Below, in pieces: positions 54,508 through 64,000 of a DNA stretch of 64,000 bases. The notes under the pieces were generated by a model, which saw only the letters and a program-made list of their open reading frames with translations, searched no databases and was not told the DNA's origin. Numbering within the stretch: position 1 is the stretch's first letter; each line of letters opens with the position of its first letter. The translations under genes and the position numbers were made by a program. Source of the DNA: Gambelia wislizenii. Taxonomy: Eukaryota > Chordata > Lepidosauria > Squamata > Crotaphytidae. Location of the stretch: NCBI GenBank assembly GCA_030847615.1, contig JAUMIR010000002.1:120676309-120740308 (forward strand). The letters run 5' to 3'.

Positions 54508-54869
54508 CATACCCTCCAACATTTCACAGGTGTAAACTGGGATACATGTGGCCAAGCAACCTCAGAGTGTAGTTATAATAGCAAAGTTATTAATGAGGAA
54601 GAGGTTGCAGCACTTTGCTTTTGCCTGAGTCTACTGAAATGAGCAAGATTCCACCCCCTCTGCTCCTCTCCCCCCTGCTGATAGAGATGTGTGCAAACTA
54701 CTTTTTCACTTTAAACTTACTTTTCAGCAAATGATGTAAGCTGATGACTAAGGGAGGAAATGAAAGGAGAAAAGACAAACCAGGACATTTTAAAAGCAGA
54801 TGAAAAAGTGGGAAAACTGAGGATTAATTGGGGTTGTAACTGCCAAGTCAGGACATTTGGAGACGTATG
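54508..54869 (+). mobile_element. TIR-1 element, copy 5
   Basis: It runs from CATACCCTCCAACATTTCAC to GGACATTTGGAGACGTATG. Flanking ACACTTTC (54501-54508) and GCACTTTT (from about 54869) agree at 6 of 8 if the element is read from ATACCC to GTAT, suggesting an 8-bp duplication. Confidence 0.8.
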
Positions 54870-54874
54870 CACTT

Positions 54875-56025
54875 TTGAGTGTAGACATCCCAGTATCCAG
54901 ATTTGCTGTTGTGGGGGATGGGGAGAGAGGAAGGAATTCAACAGTGCTCCCCTATACCACAATGTATTCATGTTGTATTCAGACCAGTACTTGTCTAGTA
55001 CAGACCACACACTTTATTGCTCACATACACCCAAGAATAATATGTGTTCTCCTTGACACCCATCCACAAATCTCCTTTTACAAGTGTAAATATAGGTTCC
55101 AAAGTACATGCATGCAGTATGATGGCCCACAGCAGGGTGTTTTGCACAGAAAATCAGGGTACATTTCCACGTAAAACAAAAGCTTATATGAAGTGCAGAC
55201 TCTCAGATACTGGACTCTCACAGATATTCACATGCCCCTTTGCCTGCAAGGTTACATTTATTTGCTGTTCCAAAAGACATTATCTCCAAGCAAAGCAAAC
55301 AGTTTTAGGGAAGGCCTGCCTTCCCGGTCCATCGATTTTACTTAACTTGCCCTATTTCCCACTACCACCTGATTAAAATAGTTTTCAAAAGTGTTTAAAA
55401 ATCATTAGTATCTTGTGTGACCACCTCATTTCCACATTAATATTGCCAATCAGGTGCCTTGTTGAATTGCCTACTGGGAAGAATGCCAGCTTAGGAACAA
55501 AATGCTGTTCCTGCCAGACACCGCCAGCTGTCAAGCAGAGTCCTGCACTCTCTGTGGATTTTGGAGTCAAGATGGAGGCAAAATCCTTTTTGTGTGCATT
55601 AAATTAACTAACGAGCAATGGAAATCAGGCTTAGCAGTGGCACTTGCTATTCAGATCCAGATTTTTCTCAAGTACCTGATATTTTCTGATCTTCATAAAG
55701 GGAAAGAAACTTAATACATCACATGATGGTAAGACTTTTGAGCTAAAGATCAGGATGTTTTGGTCTCCTAGGAGACAGCATCTTCTATAGTTCAATTAAC
55801 CATTTTATAATGGAAAGGAGGAAAGGAGCAATCACTGCTTCCCCTCAGAGCAGCCTGTTGCAGTTGTGGTGGGTGTTCTGTGTATTCCCTATCAGCTTAC
55901 TCAACAGGTCCTTCAGGTCCTTTGGCACTACTATCTTGTAATGTACTCAGGTCTCAGTAGGGTGGAACAAGAGCCTCATGCGTCATCCTTCATTATTCAC
56001 CTGCAAAGGCAATATGGCCCTCCAA
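54875..56025. other. No recognised gene or repeat
   Basis: Unassigned non-coding DNA. Overlapping frames at 54760-55376 have no domain. Confidence 0.4.
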
Positions 56026-56029
56026 GCAT

Positions 56030-56123
56030 GCCCTCCAGATGTTGTTGGATTGTAGTCCCAGCATTCATCATTTCCAGTGCTGTTTGAGAATGATGGGCAT
56101 TGTAGCCAGCAGCATCTGGAGAG
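56030..56123. mobile_element. Short palindromic MITE (CCCTCCAGATG ends)
   Basis: GCCCTCCAGATGTTGTTGGA at the left is inverted as CCAGCAGCATCTGGAGAG at the right, with ATTGTAGTCCCAGCATTC / GATGGGCATTGTAGCC inside. A half copy appears at about 14500-14540 (GTAGTCCTGCAACGTCTGGA). Confidence 0.65.
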
Positions 56124-56129
56124 TTGCAC

Positions 56130-58390
56130 TTCATCCACCCTTGTGCTAAAGTGATAGAACTTGAGAAACAAACCCTTCCTTCATCTTATGTGTCCAGGTC
56201 TCAAAATATGTATATTGCAGATATATCTAGTCCTGTTTGCAAGTTCTCTCATCTCTCACCCACCTCAGCTCCTGATTAAGAAGTGATCAAACAATGCAAA
56301 GCAAGCTGTTGAGGTTTTGTTTTGCCAAATGAAAATTGGTTGCAACTTACTGGGGAGTTTCATCAGACCTTTGTTTGTTCTGGACTGAGCTTGAGGACAT
56401 CGGCTCTTGGTCTCTGCCAGAGTGGGACATTTGTAATTTGCTTCATCATTGTGCAGTTATGTTGCTGGCGCACTTTGCATATCAGTAGTGTCTAGATTAT
56501 CAGATCTAGCAGCTCATGGAAATCTAAATTATGGCAGGTAAGTGTTTAAGAAACAAGAGAATAAGGGTTTTTTTTGTTTTTTGTTTTAAATCATAATACC
56601 AACAGTTTCATAGTGGTAAAGCAAATAATTTCTTTCATCAGCATGGGTGGTAGACTTGCTGTCACTTGCTGTTTTGAAATTACAAGTTAGCATGTTTTAA
56701 AGAAAGATCCTTTGATCTAGCAATAATCCAACATACTGTAGATTCAGGAAATCATCAAGGCTCTTGTTTCTGAAGCTAAAATTCCATGAAAATACCTTGG
56801 TATCTTCTCTCTCTCTCTCTTTTTTTTTTTTCTTTTTTTTTTTAGTTTAGAGAAAGTTTAAAAAGTTAGGAAGTGTGTGTGCATTCATTGTTCTGGAAAA
56901 ATCATTAGGTCAGACGTGGGCGACAGGTTCCCCCAGCTTTTTTCTTCTGAATCCACTGCCACCATTTGATATCTCCATACCTGTGCTGTGGAGGTTGGCA
57001 ACACTTCTGCCATTGACAAAACCACACCACAAAAACTCAATGGTTTTGATTTCATTTCCCTTTTGGAAGAGAAAAAGGCACCCTGCCCTGCAGACTGGCA
57101 GAGCTCTATGGTGTAAGAGGATGCTTTGGAAGGTAGTTAGATAGCTGCCACTACAGACAACAATTGTAGTTGGCACCAAATTAAATTAGTAGAGTCAGTG
57201 GGAAACTTGACAGTGGATAAATCTGGGTAGGGGCAGGAGACACAGTTACTGTGCATCCCCAGTGGATTCTGAGGGGTCCAATGCAGCCTGGGAAGGTACC
57301 TACCTCTGAGGTAGACAAATAATTATAGGCTCATCTATATATTGAATTTATCACAAATCAGTTCTACCATGTTATTTCTTTACTGAAAACCTCTGAGTAC
57401 TGGTATAGCTGCCTTTGCACACTGTGTTTGCAGGATTTAATTTGCACATTTGAAAAGCCAAAATATTCTTTTCACAGATGACAAGGAAGGTATATGTTTG
57501 GAGAGGAACAACAGAGACATTTTCATGATCCTCACTGGTCTTTTTTTCTGGTAGTAAGCTTTGCCCATTCTGCTTGGTAGAACAAGTAGCCAGGTATGCT
57601 AGTTTCTTCATCTGGGGTGAGGAGAAAGAACCCACTTTCAGGTAAATATACTTCAGTATGGCAAACTAAATAAATCAAACACAAGACTGGTCTGAAAGCT
57701 GGAGTCATTGGAAGTGTGGGTAAACCCTAAACTATGGGAGGAGAAGGGCAAATGTACTTCCAGCAGTTAAAAACTAAAATGATTAATTGCTTTTGTTTGT
57801 CTTATGAATTTATTTGAGCTTGAAACATACGCTTCATATTACTTCATAAAGAGTTCCGAGGAGGCAGGATCTATAGAGCAGAATATGAGTGTTCTTTTTA
57901 TTTTTTTCATCTGCCCTTTGAGCTTCACTGCAGACATTTTTTCAGGGTCCTTTGGACCTCCGTTGGGGGTAATTATCATTGTATTGTAGTGTGTGTAAAT
58001 TAAACTGGCAAACACATCGTTCTTTTCTTGTGTATAAGAATAATGTAATGTATTCTTAATATCGATACAAATATTATCGTAATATCTAAGTTAATACAGT
58101 TTTGCCTCAAACCAAAGTAAAACCCTGGATTATAGCAGAGAGCTGTTAGGAAACCTGCCTAAATTATGTTCATGAGACCCACCCACCCCCGTTAAAAAGC
58201 AATTATGGTATTAACTGAGATTTGTTTGACAGTTAATGTGAGTTCAAAAACCCATCATTTGAGTAATCTTGGCACATCTGGCTGAGAAAGAGGAAGAGCA
58301 ACTGGTTGACATGCTGAAAACTTGATTGGAAAAGTCTTTTCTGTTACCATTTTCCCTGTACCATCAAGATCATTTCTAAGGAAAGAACAG
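56130..58390. other. No recognised gene or repeat
   Basis: About 2.3 kb of AT-rich non-coding DNA. A (CT)n/poly-T tract lies at 56806-56844. Confidence 0.4.
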
Positions 58391-58392
58391 AA

Positions 58393-58771
58393 CAGTGATT
58401 CTTAACCTTTTCTTTACCAGGGACCCCCCTTTAAATAAGTTGTGTTGCTGCAGACCCCCAAGACTTAACTCAAGATTTAAAACCACCACCACCACCACCA
58501 CAACAGATTATAATATTAGTAGTGATGATGATGATGATGATGCAATTACACTATCCATGAAACCTTCCCTCAGAGGCACTGGATGGGGAGGGAAGACTTT
58601 TCTCCTGCTTCTTCCTGCAAGTTTGTGGCTGGAGTGGATTGAATGGCAATGTGCAGGCTAAGCCAGCCAGCCTTTGCCTTGGCTCCCAAGCAGCCTGCAA
58701 GCCTTTGCAGACCCTGTGTGAAGACATTGCAGCCCCCTAGGGGTCCCTGGACCACACGTTAAGAACCACTG
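58393..58771 (+). mobile_element. hAT-type element HAT-1, copy 3
   Basis: The termini CAGTGATTCTTAACCTTTTC and CACACGTTAAGAACCACTG are inverted. The interior matches 32782-33123 (TTTAAATAAGTTGTGTTGCT, ACTTAACTCAAGATTTAAAA, TTCCTGCAAGTTTGTGGCTG). It carries (ACC)n and (GAT)n expansions at 58486-58541. Flanking GAACAGAA and GAATAGAG agree at 6 of 8. Confidence 0.88.
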
Positions 58772-59240
58772 GAATAGAGTACAAAGCCATTTCTTCTATT
58801 TCTCATTATTGCATTGTATTTACAGTATTATATGGAAAGGTGGCTCACATAGGGCAATTTCCAGAAAGTTTCTTATTCAGACCCAGGCCAGATCCAGACC
58901 CACTTGCTACAATATATGCTTTCAGACGTACATCCAACTGCATGGTCCATATTAGCATTCCTTTCCCCATATTCGTGGGAGTTTTAGTGTTCATTGCAAC
59001 TTCAGCACAAAAGAACTAGACATCCCTACACTGAGTGAGACAAAGCACTAGTTGACAATGCTTGACTAGGTTTTACCACTGGCCCCTGGTCTGACGGGAG
59101 GAGTGTATGCCTCACCCCAGGTTAAAAAAAAAGAAAGTACAATTTCTATCCTTTGTTCACAATACATTGTACAAGACTTGTTAACATTTATAAAAAGGAT
59201 TGTGGTAATTTCTGTGTGAAAAATGAGGGACTTGATGAGT

Positions 59241-59363
59241 AGCCCACACATCACATAATTCCAAGTACTCTTGCCACTGGAATGTCATATTCCCCTGTAT
59301 AGAATCACATCTAATATGACTCTCCAGTAGCAAGAGTACTTGGACTTATGTGATGTGTGTGCT
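59241..59363. repeat. Near-perfect hairpin: 51-bp arms, 21-nt loop
   Basis: Arms 59241-59291 and 59313-59363 are reverse complements at 46 of 51 positions. The arm contains CACACATCACATAA and CCAAGTACTCTTGC. No second copy is present in this window. It could be a small MITE, like the elements that give rise to hairpin miRNAs, or a transcribed hairpin in its own right. Confidence 0.8.
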
Positions 59364-59364
59364 A

Positions 59365-59925
59365 GGTTATTTTAAAAATAAACAGGATGACTCAGATGAT
59401 TTGTTTAACAAGCAGAGAAGTTGCATTCTCACCCCCTAGCAAGTCACTGAAGCAATGAAAGTGTTATAGGAGATTGCTGAAGTATTTCTGGCTGCATTTG
59501 TAGATTTCAAAATATGAGCTTAGTTTTTCTTTACAGGTGTGCTCAGTTCAGTGTTTATTCAAGTGAAGGTACAAGATGGATTTACTAGATTCCAGGCCTA
59601 CCTTTTTGCCCGTTTGGTAACAGAAAATAGGCTAGGATTGGAAACATTGCTGAGAGAATGGTTTTCTTTACATTTACATTGGAAAAGGCTGGTTTCTTAT
59701 TTGGCTGAGAGAGAAATGCTAATGGTAGTTTGCAATAATTTGTTACAGTGTCTTGTGTGAAGTAAGAGGCTTTTCTGTTACACCTTTAGAAAGAAAAGGA
59801 ACTTTACCAAGCATATGAGGATAGAAGAGGGCATATTTTTCAGCACACCTTTGCAAGATACCCTGTTGTGATAGAGGGGGAAATAGTCAAATGGTTCCTG
59901 TGCCCTTCACTCCATGACATATTAG
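59365..59925. other. No recognised gene or repeat
   Basis: The 73-codon frame at 59539-59760 follows TTTCTTTACAG, an acceptor-like sequence, but is not recognisable as a protein. Confidence 0.35.
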
Positions 59926-59929
59926 ACTT

Positions 59930-60428
59930 GTCATGGTGGCACATGCCTTGGTTTACATTTTCTTTGGATTACGGTACTGTAATGCGTTCTACACAGAGCT
60001 GCCTTTGGAAACTGGTAGGAAACTTCAGCTGGTCCAAAGAGCTGCAGCCAAATTGTTAACTGGGGCTGGGTACAGGGGTGATGCAATTCCCTTGTTGCAA
60101 CAGCTCGATGGGCTGCTGGTCTGGTTCTGGGCACAATTCAAAGTGCTGGTTTATGATCTATAAAGCCCTATATGGCTCAGATTATTTGAAGGACTGCATT
60201 CTCCCATACAAACTGCCCATGTTTTGACATTTCTGTTGAGGGCCTTCTTTCTGACCCATCACCCCCACAGGTACATCTGGTGGGAACACAGGCAAGGGCA
60301 TTCTCAGTGGCTGCTCTGAGGCTCTGAAACACCCTTTGTAGAGGAGCTAAACTGGCACCCTGCCTGCTATTTTTCCATAGTAGACAGGTGAAGACTTTTT
60401 GTTTGTTTCAGGAGGCCTTTGAGGACTA
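59930..60428 (+). mobile_element. L2-type LINE 3' part, diverged
   Basis: The 59933 frame encodes LRYCNAFYTELPLETGRKLQ, LVQRAAAKLLTGAGYRGDAI and FWAQFKVLVYDL. The next frame holds KALYGSDYLKDC-like and, further on, FQEAFED-like coding at the end. This order is that of L2 ORF2 C-termini. It has several frame changes and is older than the 30.9-kb and 42.1-kb copies. Confidence 0.8.
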
Positions 60429-60485
60429 ATTGCTCAGGGAAAAGGGTAATTCATAATGTGCTGTATTGTCTGTGGGTTGTGGTTT

Positions 60486-60520
60486 TTGTTGTTGTTGTTG
60501 TTGGGTGTGTGTGTGTTTTT
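60486..60520. repeat. (GTT)n(GT)n microsatellite
   Basis: Compound repeat just downstream of the LINE 3' end; it may derive from that element's tail. Confidence 0.8.
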
Positions 60521-60539
60521 GTAATGGTCATGATTTTAA

Positions 60540-60761
60540 GAGAGCCAGCATGGCGTAGTGGTTTGAGTGTTGGACTAAAATTCTGGAGAGCAGGGTTCAA
60601 ATCCCCGCACGGACATGAAAACCCACAGGGTGACCTTGGGCAAGTCACATTCTCTCAGCCTCATAGGAAGGCAATGGCAAACCTCCTCTGAACAATCTTG
60701 CCAAGAAAACCCTGTGACAGAGTCGCCATAATTTGGAAATGACTTAAAGGCACACAACAAC
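60540..60761 (+). mobile_element. Sauria SINE, well preserved
   Basis: It begins GAGAGCCAGCATGGCGTAGT (box A region), then GCAGGGTTCAAATCCCCGC (box B region), TGACCTTGGGCAAGTCACAT, AGGAAGGCAATGGCAAACC, GAACAATCTTGCCAAGAAAA and the tail GAAATGACTTAAAGGCACAC with AACAAC. It is the most complete of the four copies. Confidence 0.95.
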
Positions 60762-60764
60762 TGA

Positions 60765-61460
60765 GAAATAAGCAGGGTTTAAATGAAAACCACAATAGCA
60801 ACATTAATAGGCTCTGCTATGTGGCTCCTGCGTTTCTGCGTTCCTGATTTGGACCTGCTTGTTGCCAGCCCTTAAGCATTCCTTCAGGTATCCTGAAGAT
60901 GGCTGGCCTAGGCCTCCACCATTTGGCAGTTTGCTAAACACAAAGCTATTCTAAGATGTTTTGTTGATGACATTCAAAAGCAAGTCCTTCTTCTTAGCTC
61001 TTGAAACCCTTGCTTTGCAATAAAAACAAAACAAGAACCTTTGGCAATCAGTGGGAGAAAAGAAGGGGGGATGGAATTTGCCACTGGATGTTTATCATGG
61101 AGCCTATGCTTTCAGAATTCATTAAAAAGGCAGCAGCTGAAATTCATTCAACAGCATTGTGTACATGATATATAGGAATAGATTTGTTGGTAATTGGAGC
61201 CATTTCTTGAGGGCTTGTTCATATTGATAAAAACAAAATACAGCTCCCAGGGTTCTGCCACACTGTAGCATCGCATTAAGAAATAGAATTGAATGTAAAG
61301 CTATGGAAAGGAAGGGGTGGAGTTATGCAGACTGGGGTTGATTCAGTATGGAACAAAGACGATCCCAGTTGGACAGGTCACACATAAACCTCTTTTGTAA
61401 GGGCAGACACTGTGATTGGATATCAGTGGACGACTAGAAAAGCTCATTTCTTTAACTCAC
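60765..61460. other. No recognised gene or repeat
   Basis: Unassigned non-coding DNA. Confidence 0.4.
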
Positions 61461-61465
61461 TGGAG

Positions 61466-61590
61466 CAGTGTTTCCCAAAGCAGCACCCTCTAGTTGTGTT
61501 GGATTGCAACCTGCTGTCATCCTGAGCTAACATGGTTATGCTGACCAGGGATAATGGAAGCTGTAGTCCAACACATCTGGAGGGAAGTAG
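61466..61590 (+). mobile_element. hAT-type MITE fragment
   Basis: It begins CAGTGTTTCCCAAAGCAGC, the same end type as 11887-12019. GTTGTGTTGGATTGCAACC and AGCTGTAGTCCAACACATCT are inverted internally. The far terminus is missing or degraded after CTGGAGGGAAG. Confidence 0.5.
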
Positions 61591-61599
61591 CATGGGCAA

Positions 61600-62160
61600 G
61601 GTTGCCCTCTAGCCTGCTGCCTTTTGACCAATAAATGGAATGTAGGAAGGAATTGTGCAGAGAACAGTGGGCGTTCCCTGGGACTTGTATTAAGTCTATA
61701 GAGCAAAGTAAATGGCTACAATTGGCAGATTGTTGAAAACTGTACACACAGGAGACGAGGTCCCCAAGTCACAAGCCATTGGTCTCCCTTGTAGATAGTT
61801 TTCTTTACCCTAAGTGAATAGATGCTGTTCACTTCTACAGATAACTCTTTTGGATGACAAATCCTAGAGTCCCTCAGCCAGCATCCATGCTGATTGAGGG
61901 ATTCTATGAGTTTTAATCCAAAACAAAAAAATGTCCAACCTCTACTGTTATAAGAAAATAAAATGCTGCAGTTGGGGATGCAATTGTGGTGTGGGCAAAA
62001 CCTGTCCTAGATACTCATATATGGAGGCTTGCTTTCTATTGAGAAGAACCAGGGGTTGTGTGTATGTCACAGACATTTCTATATCGGACCCTACAGACCC
62101 ACCCCCACTTCCATCATAATTGGCAAATGAGCAAAAGTGGGATGAAGGTACTTAGATTAG
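61600..62160. other. No recognised gene or repeat
   Basis: Unassigned sequence upstream of the L1 poly-A side. Confidence 0.4.
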
Positions 62161-62167
62161 TGTAAAG

Positions 62168-63540
62168 TTTTTTTTTGTTTTTTTGTAATTAATTTTTATT
62201 AATTTTTAAAATTAAACAACATACATTTTCTACATAAAACTTAACAAACACATATAACAGTGATTCCCTCCACCGAGGGACTTGCCTTTACATTCATCCC
62301 TCTTTCCAAAATACCATTCTTTCCAACTCAGGTTTGCTTCCTCTCCCCTTTATTAATACAAATTCTAAAAATTTACTGCATTTTTCACCAAAAACATTCT
62401 TATTTAACCCTCCTTTTTTTTCCTTAACCATATTTGTTAATTTCTCATTTATAGCTATATTCCATACTTCATCATACCATTCTTCTATTTTGTATTCACC
62501 TTGTATTTTCCATTTCTTTGCTATTATTAACCTTGCTGCTGTCAGCAGATTTGTTAATAAATCCTTAACAATTTGAGATTCTTGTATTTTTTCACAATAT
62601 GATAATAATGCTATTTCAGGGCTTAAAGGTATATTTATCTCCAGTATTTCACTTATTTCCTTCATTACTATTTTCCAAAATTTCTGCACATATTTGCAAT
62701 TCCACCACATATGAATATACGTTCCCAATTCTTGGCATCCCCTACAACACTGTGCTGAATACTTTTTATCTATTTGATTCAATCTTACTGGAGTTAAATA
62801 CCATCTCCATATAATCTTATAGTAATTTTCTTTTATTCTTACTGATAATGTTTTCAAATGTTGCATATTCCATATTTTTTCCCACTTAGATTTGTCTATT
62901 ACAGTTGCTACATCTGTTTCCCAAACATCTTTTAGATAATCTTGTACTTCTTCATTATCCATTAACATTTTATATATTTTACTTGTAATACCTTTTATAA
63001 TAATTTTCTCTTGAATAGCTTTTATAATCAATTCCTCAAATTTTGTACTTTTTCTACAACTTCCCTCCTTTAAGCATTTTTTGTCCATCGTTCTAACTGT
63101 ATCAGTTTAAACCATGTAAATCCTTCCTCCTTTAATATTTTTTCCATATAATTTTTATTTTTCATTTTCCCCATCCAGTCTTTCAACCTTATTATTTCTT
63201 GTCCTCCTAATTTTGCTTCCACTTCATTTCTTAAATTTGCTGGGAAACCCTCTAACAATATTACTGGCGTTAATGGAGATATTCCTGGAACTAATACTTT
63301 TGTATATTTATTCCATATATCTAATATATTTTTTAAAGAGACAGACTGTATTGTTTCCCTAAATTTCTTTTTTGGTTTACAAAAAAATATATTTCTTAAT
63401 TTTAACTCTATCTCTTGTTTATTTATTTCCATCCATTCCATTTCCTTTACTTCCGCAACACTATCAATAATATATCTCAATTGATTCGCTACATAATATA
63501 GCTTCAAATTAGGTAGGCCTAAACCTCCTTTTTTGGGGGA
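62168..63540 (-). mobile_element. L1 LINE, 5'-truncated, young
   Basis: On the - strand the copy runs from ORF2 C-terminal coding at about 63540 to a 3'UTR with AATAAAAATTAATT and an interrupted poly-A at about 62168-62190. Only one frame change breaks about 1.2 kb of coding sequence, so the insertion is recent. No convincing flanking duplication was seen, and the right end abuts another LINE fragment. Confidence 0.88.
62294..63507 (-). pseudogene. L1 ORF2 C-terminal domain (one frameshift)
   Basis: Two frames, 63070-63507 and 62294-63088, together read the C-terminus of L1 ORF2p. The first has GGLGLPNLKLYYVANQL-like coding at its start, and FTWFKLIQLERWTK. The second has WEKIWNMQHLKTLSVRIKEN, YLTPVRLNQIDKKYS, CCRGCQELGTYIHMWWNCKY and FWKIVMKEI. 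The C..C...H....C pattern is the cysteine-rich motif of L1 ORF2. The shift lies in an A-rich run near 63080. RT and endonuclease domains are absent. Confidence 0.88.
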
Positions 63541-64000
63541 TTTACATCAGCGCTGTCTACGCACAATCCTAAATATACACTGGACTGACTATGTGACAAA
63601 TGTTGCTGTCCTTGAGCAAGCAGGGATCACCAGCATTGAGGCCATGATAGTGAGAACGCTGCTGCGCTGGGCAGGGCACATTTCTAGGATGGAGGACCAT
63701 CGCCTCCCAAAAATACTACTCTACGGTGAACTCGCCACGGGTCAGCGTAGGAGAGGCGTTCCAAAAAAGCGATACAAAGACTCCCTTAAACAACATCTCA
63801 GGCTCGGCCAAATTGATCACCAACAGTGGTCCGCCCTGGCCTCACATTGGGAGGCATGGAGACGTGCTATCCACAATGCTGCAGCCTTATTTGAGAACTC
63901 ACGCCGAACAAGTCTTGAAGAGAAACGACAACAGAGAAAGAATCACAACCCAAAAACATCACCCAAGGAGACCTTCTGCTGTGCTTTCTGCAACTGGATT
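63541..64000 (+). mobile_element. LINE ORF2 C-terminus with zinc-finger-like motif, copy 2 (runs off window)
   Basis: It encodes RCLRTILNIHWTDYVTNVAV, SIEAMIVRTLLRWAGHISRM, HRLPKILLYGELATGQRRRG, QIDHQQWSALASHWEAWRRA and SRRTSLEEKRQQRKNHNPK, ending in FCCAFCNW at the window edge. It is nearly identical to 29549-29996 but keeps the frame through ASHWEAWRR, where the other copy has a stop. RTE-like clade, uncertain. Confidence 0.75.

Noticed and set aside
59539..59760. 73-codon frame preceded by TTTCTTTACAG, considered as a host exon
   Set aside because: The acceptor-like motif is good, but the peptide is unrecognised, runs to a stop without a donor, and lies next to an L2 fragment. Not strong enough to call.
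60540..60620. Possible tRNA gene
   Set aside because: Box A and B-like motifs belong to the Sauria SINE head; no full cloverleaf or anticodon arm is supported.
62334..62814. Forward frames of 80 and 71 aa
   Set aside because: They are antisense to the L1 ORF2 C-terminus and rich in Phe/Ile from its A-rich sense strand.
1..64000. CRISPR arrays, operons, LTR retrotransposons with paired LTRs, endogenous viral genes
   Set aside because: No regularly spaced direct repeats, no bacterial gene structure, no paired LTRs and no gag/env-like frames were seen.

Overview
This is vertebrate nuclear DNA, most likely from a squamate reptile and probably an iguanian-type lizard. The repeat content gives it away: tRNA-derived Sauria SINEs with a Bov-B-like tail, 5S rRNA-derived SINEs carrying the same tail, a Bov-B/RTE LINE, young CR1 LINEs ending in ATTCTATG repeats, L2 LINEs, a young L1 fragment, Penelope-like repeats, and many palindromic or hAT-like MITEs. 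No bacterial, phage or CRISPR feature is present. The species cannot be named from the sequence.

Layout. Positions 1140-2080 form a CpG island with GC boxes, inverted CCAAT boxes, a TATA-like box, CRE-like sites, a 29-codon upstream ORF and two candidate splice donors. It is the only credible host-gene element: a promoter and probable non-coding first exon, most likely on the + strand. I could not identify the gene. The remaining 62 kb looks like intron or intergenic DNA. No convincing host coding exon was found; every ORF with recognisable homology is a degraded retrotransposon reverse-transcriptase fragment.

Main retroelements: CR1 copies (8.5-9.9, 13.1, 16.5-17.9, 20.9, 24.3, 38.3, 44.9, 46.6, 48.1-49.3 and 53.1 kb); L2-type copies (28.8, 30.6-31.8, 42.1, 44.3 and 59.9 kb); a Bov-B copy split by an L2 (30.0-32.2 kb); a 5'-truncated L1 (62.2-63.5 kb); and two copies of a LINE C-terminus with a zinc-finger-like motif (29.5 and 63.5 kb). 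DNA transposons include hAT-type elements with readable 8-bp target duplications, four Tigger/MER2-like elements flanked by TA, and several TIR or palindromic MITE families.

The most interesting features are the Penelope-like repeats near 29.5, 52.1-52.6 and 53.8 kb. They carry hammerhead-ribozyme-like cores (CUGANGA, stem II, GAAA). One is inside a 440-bp foldback inserted in the end of a hAT element, and another is cut through its stem-II loop by a MITE. Nested insertions with recognisable junctions give a relative chronology of the element families. No undescribed multi-gene system was seen.
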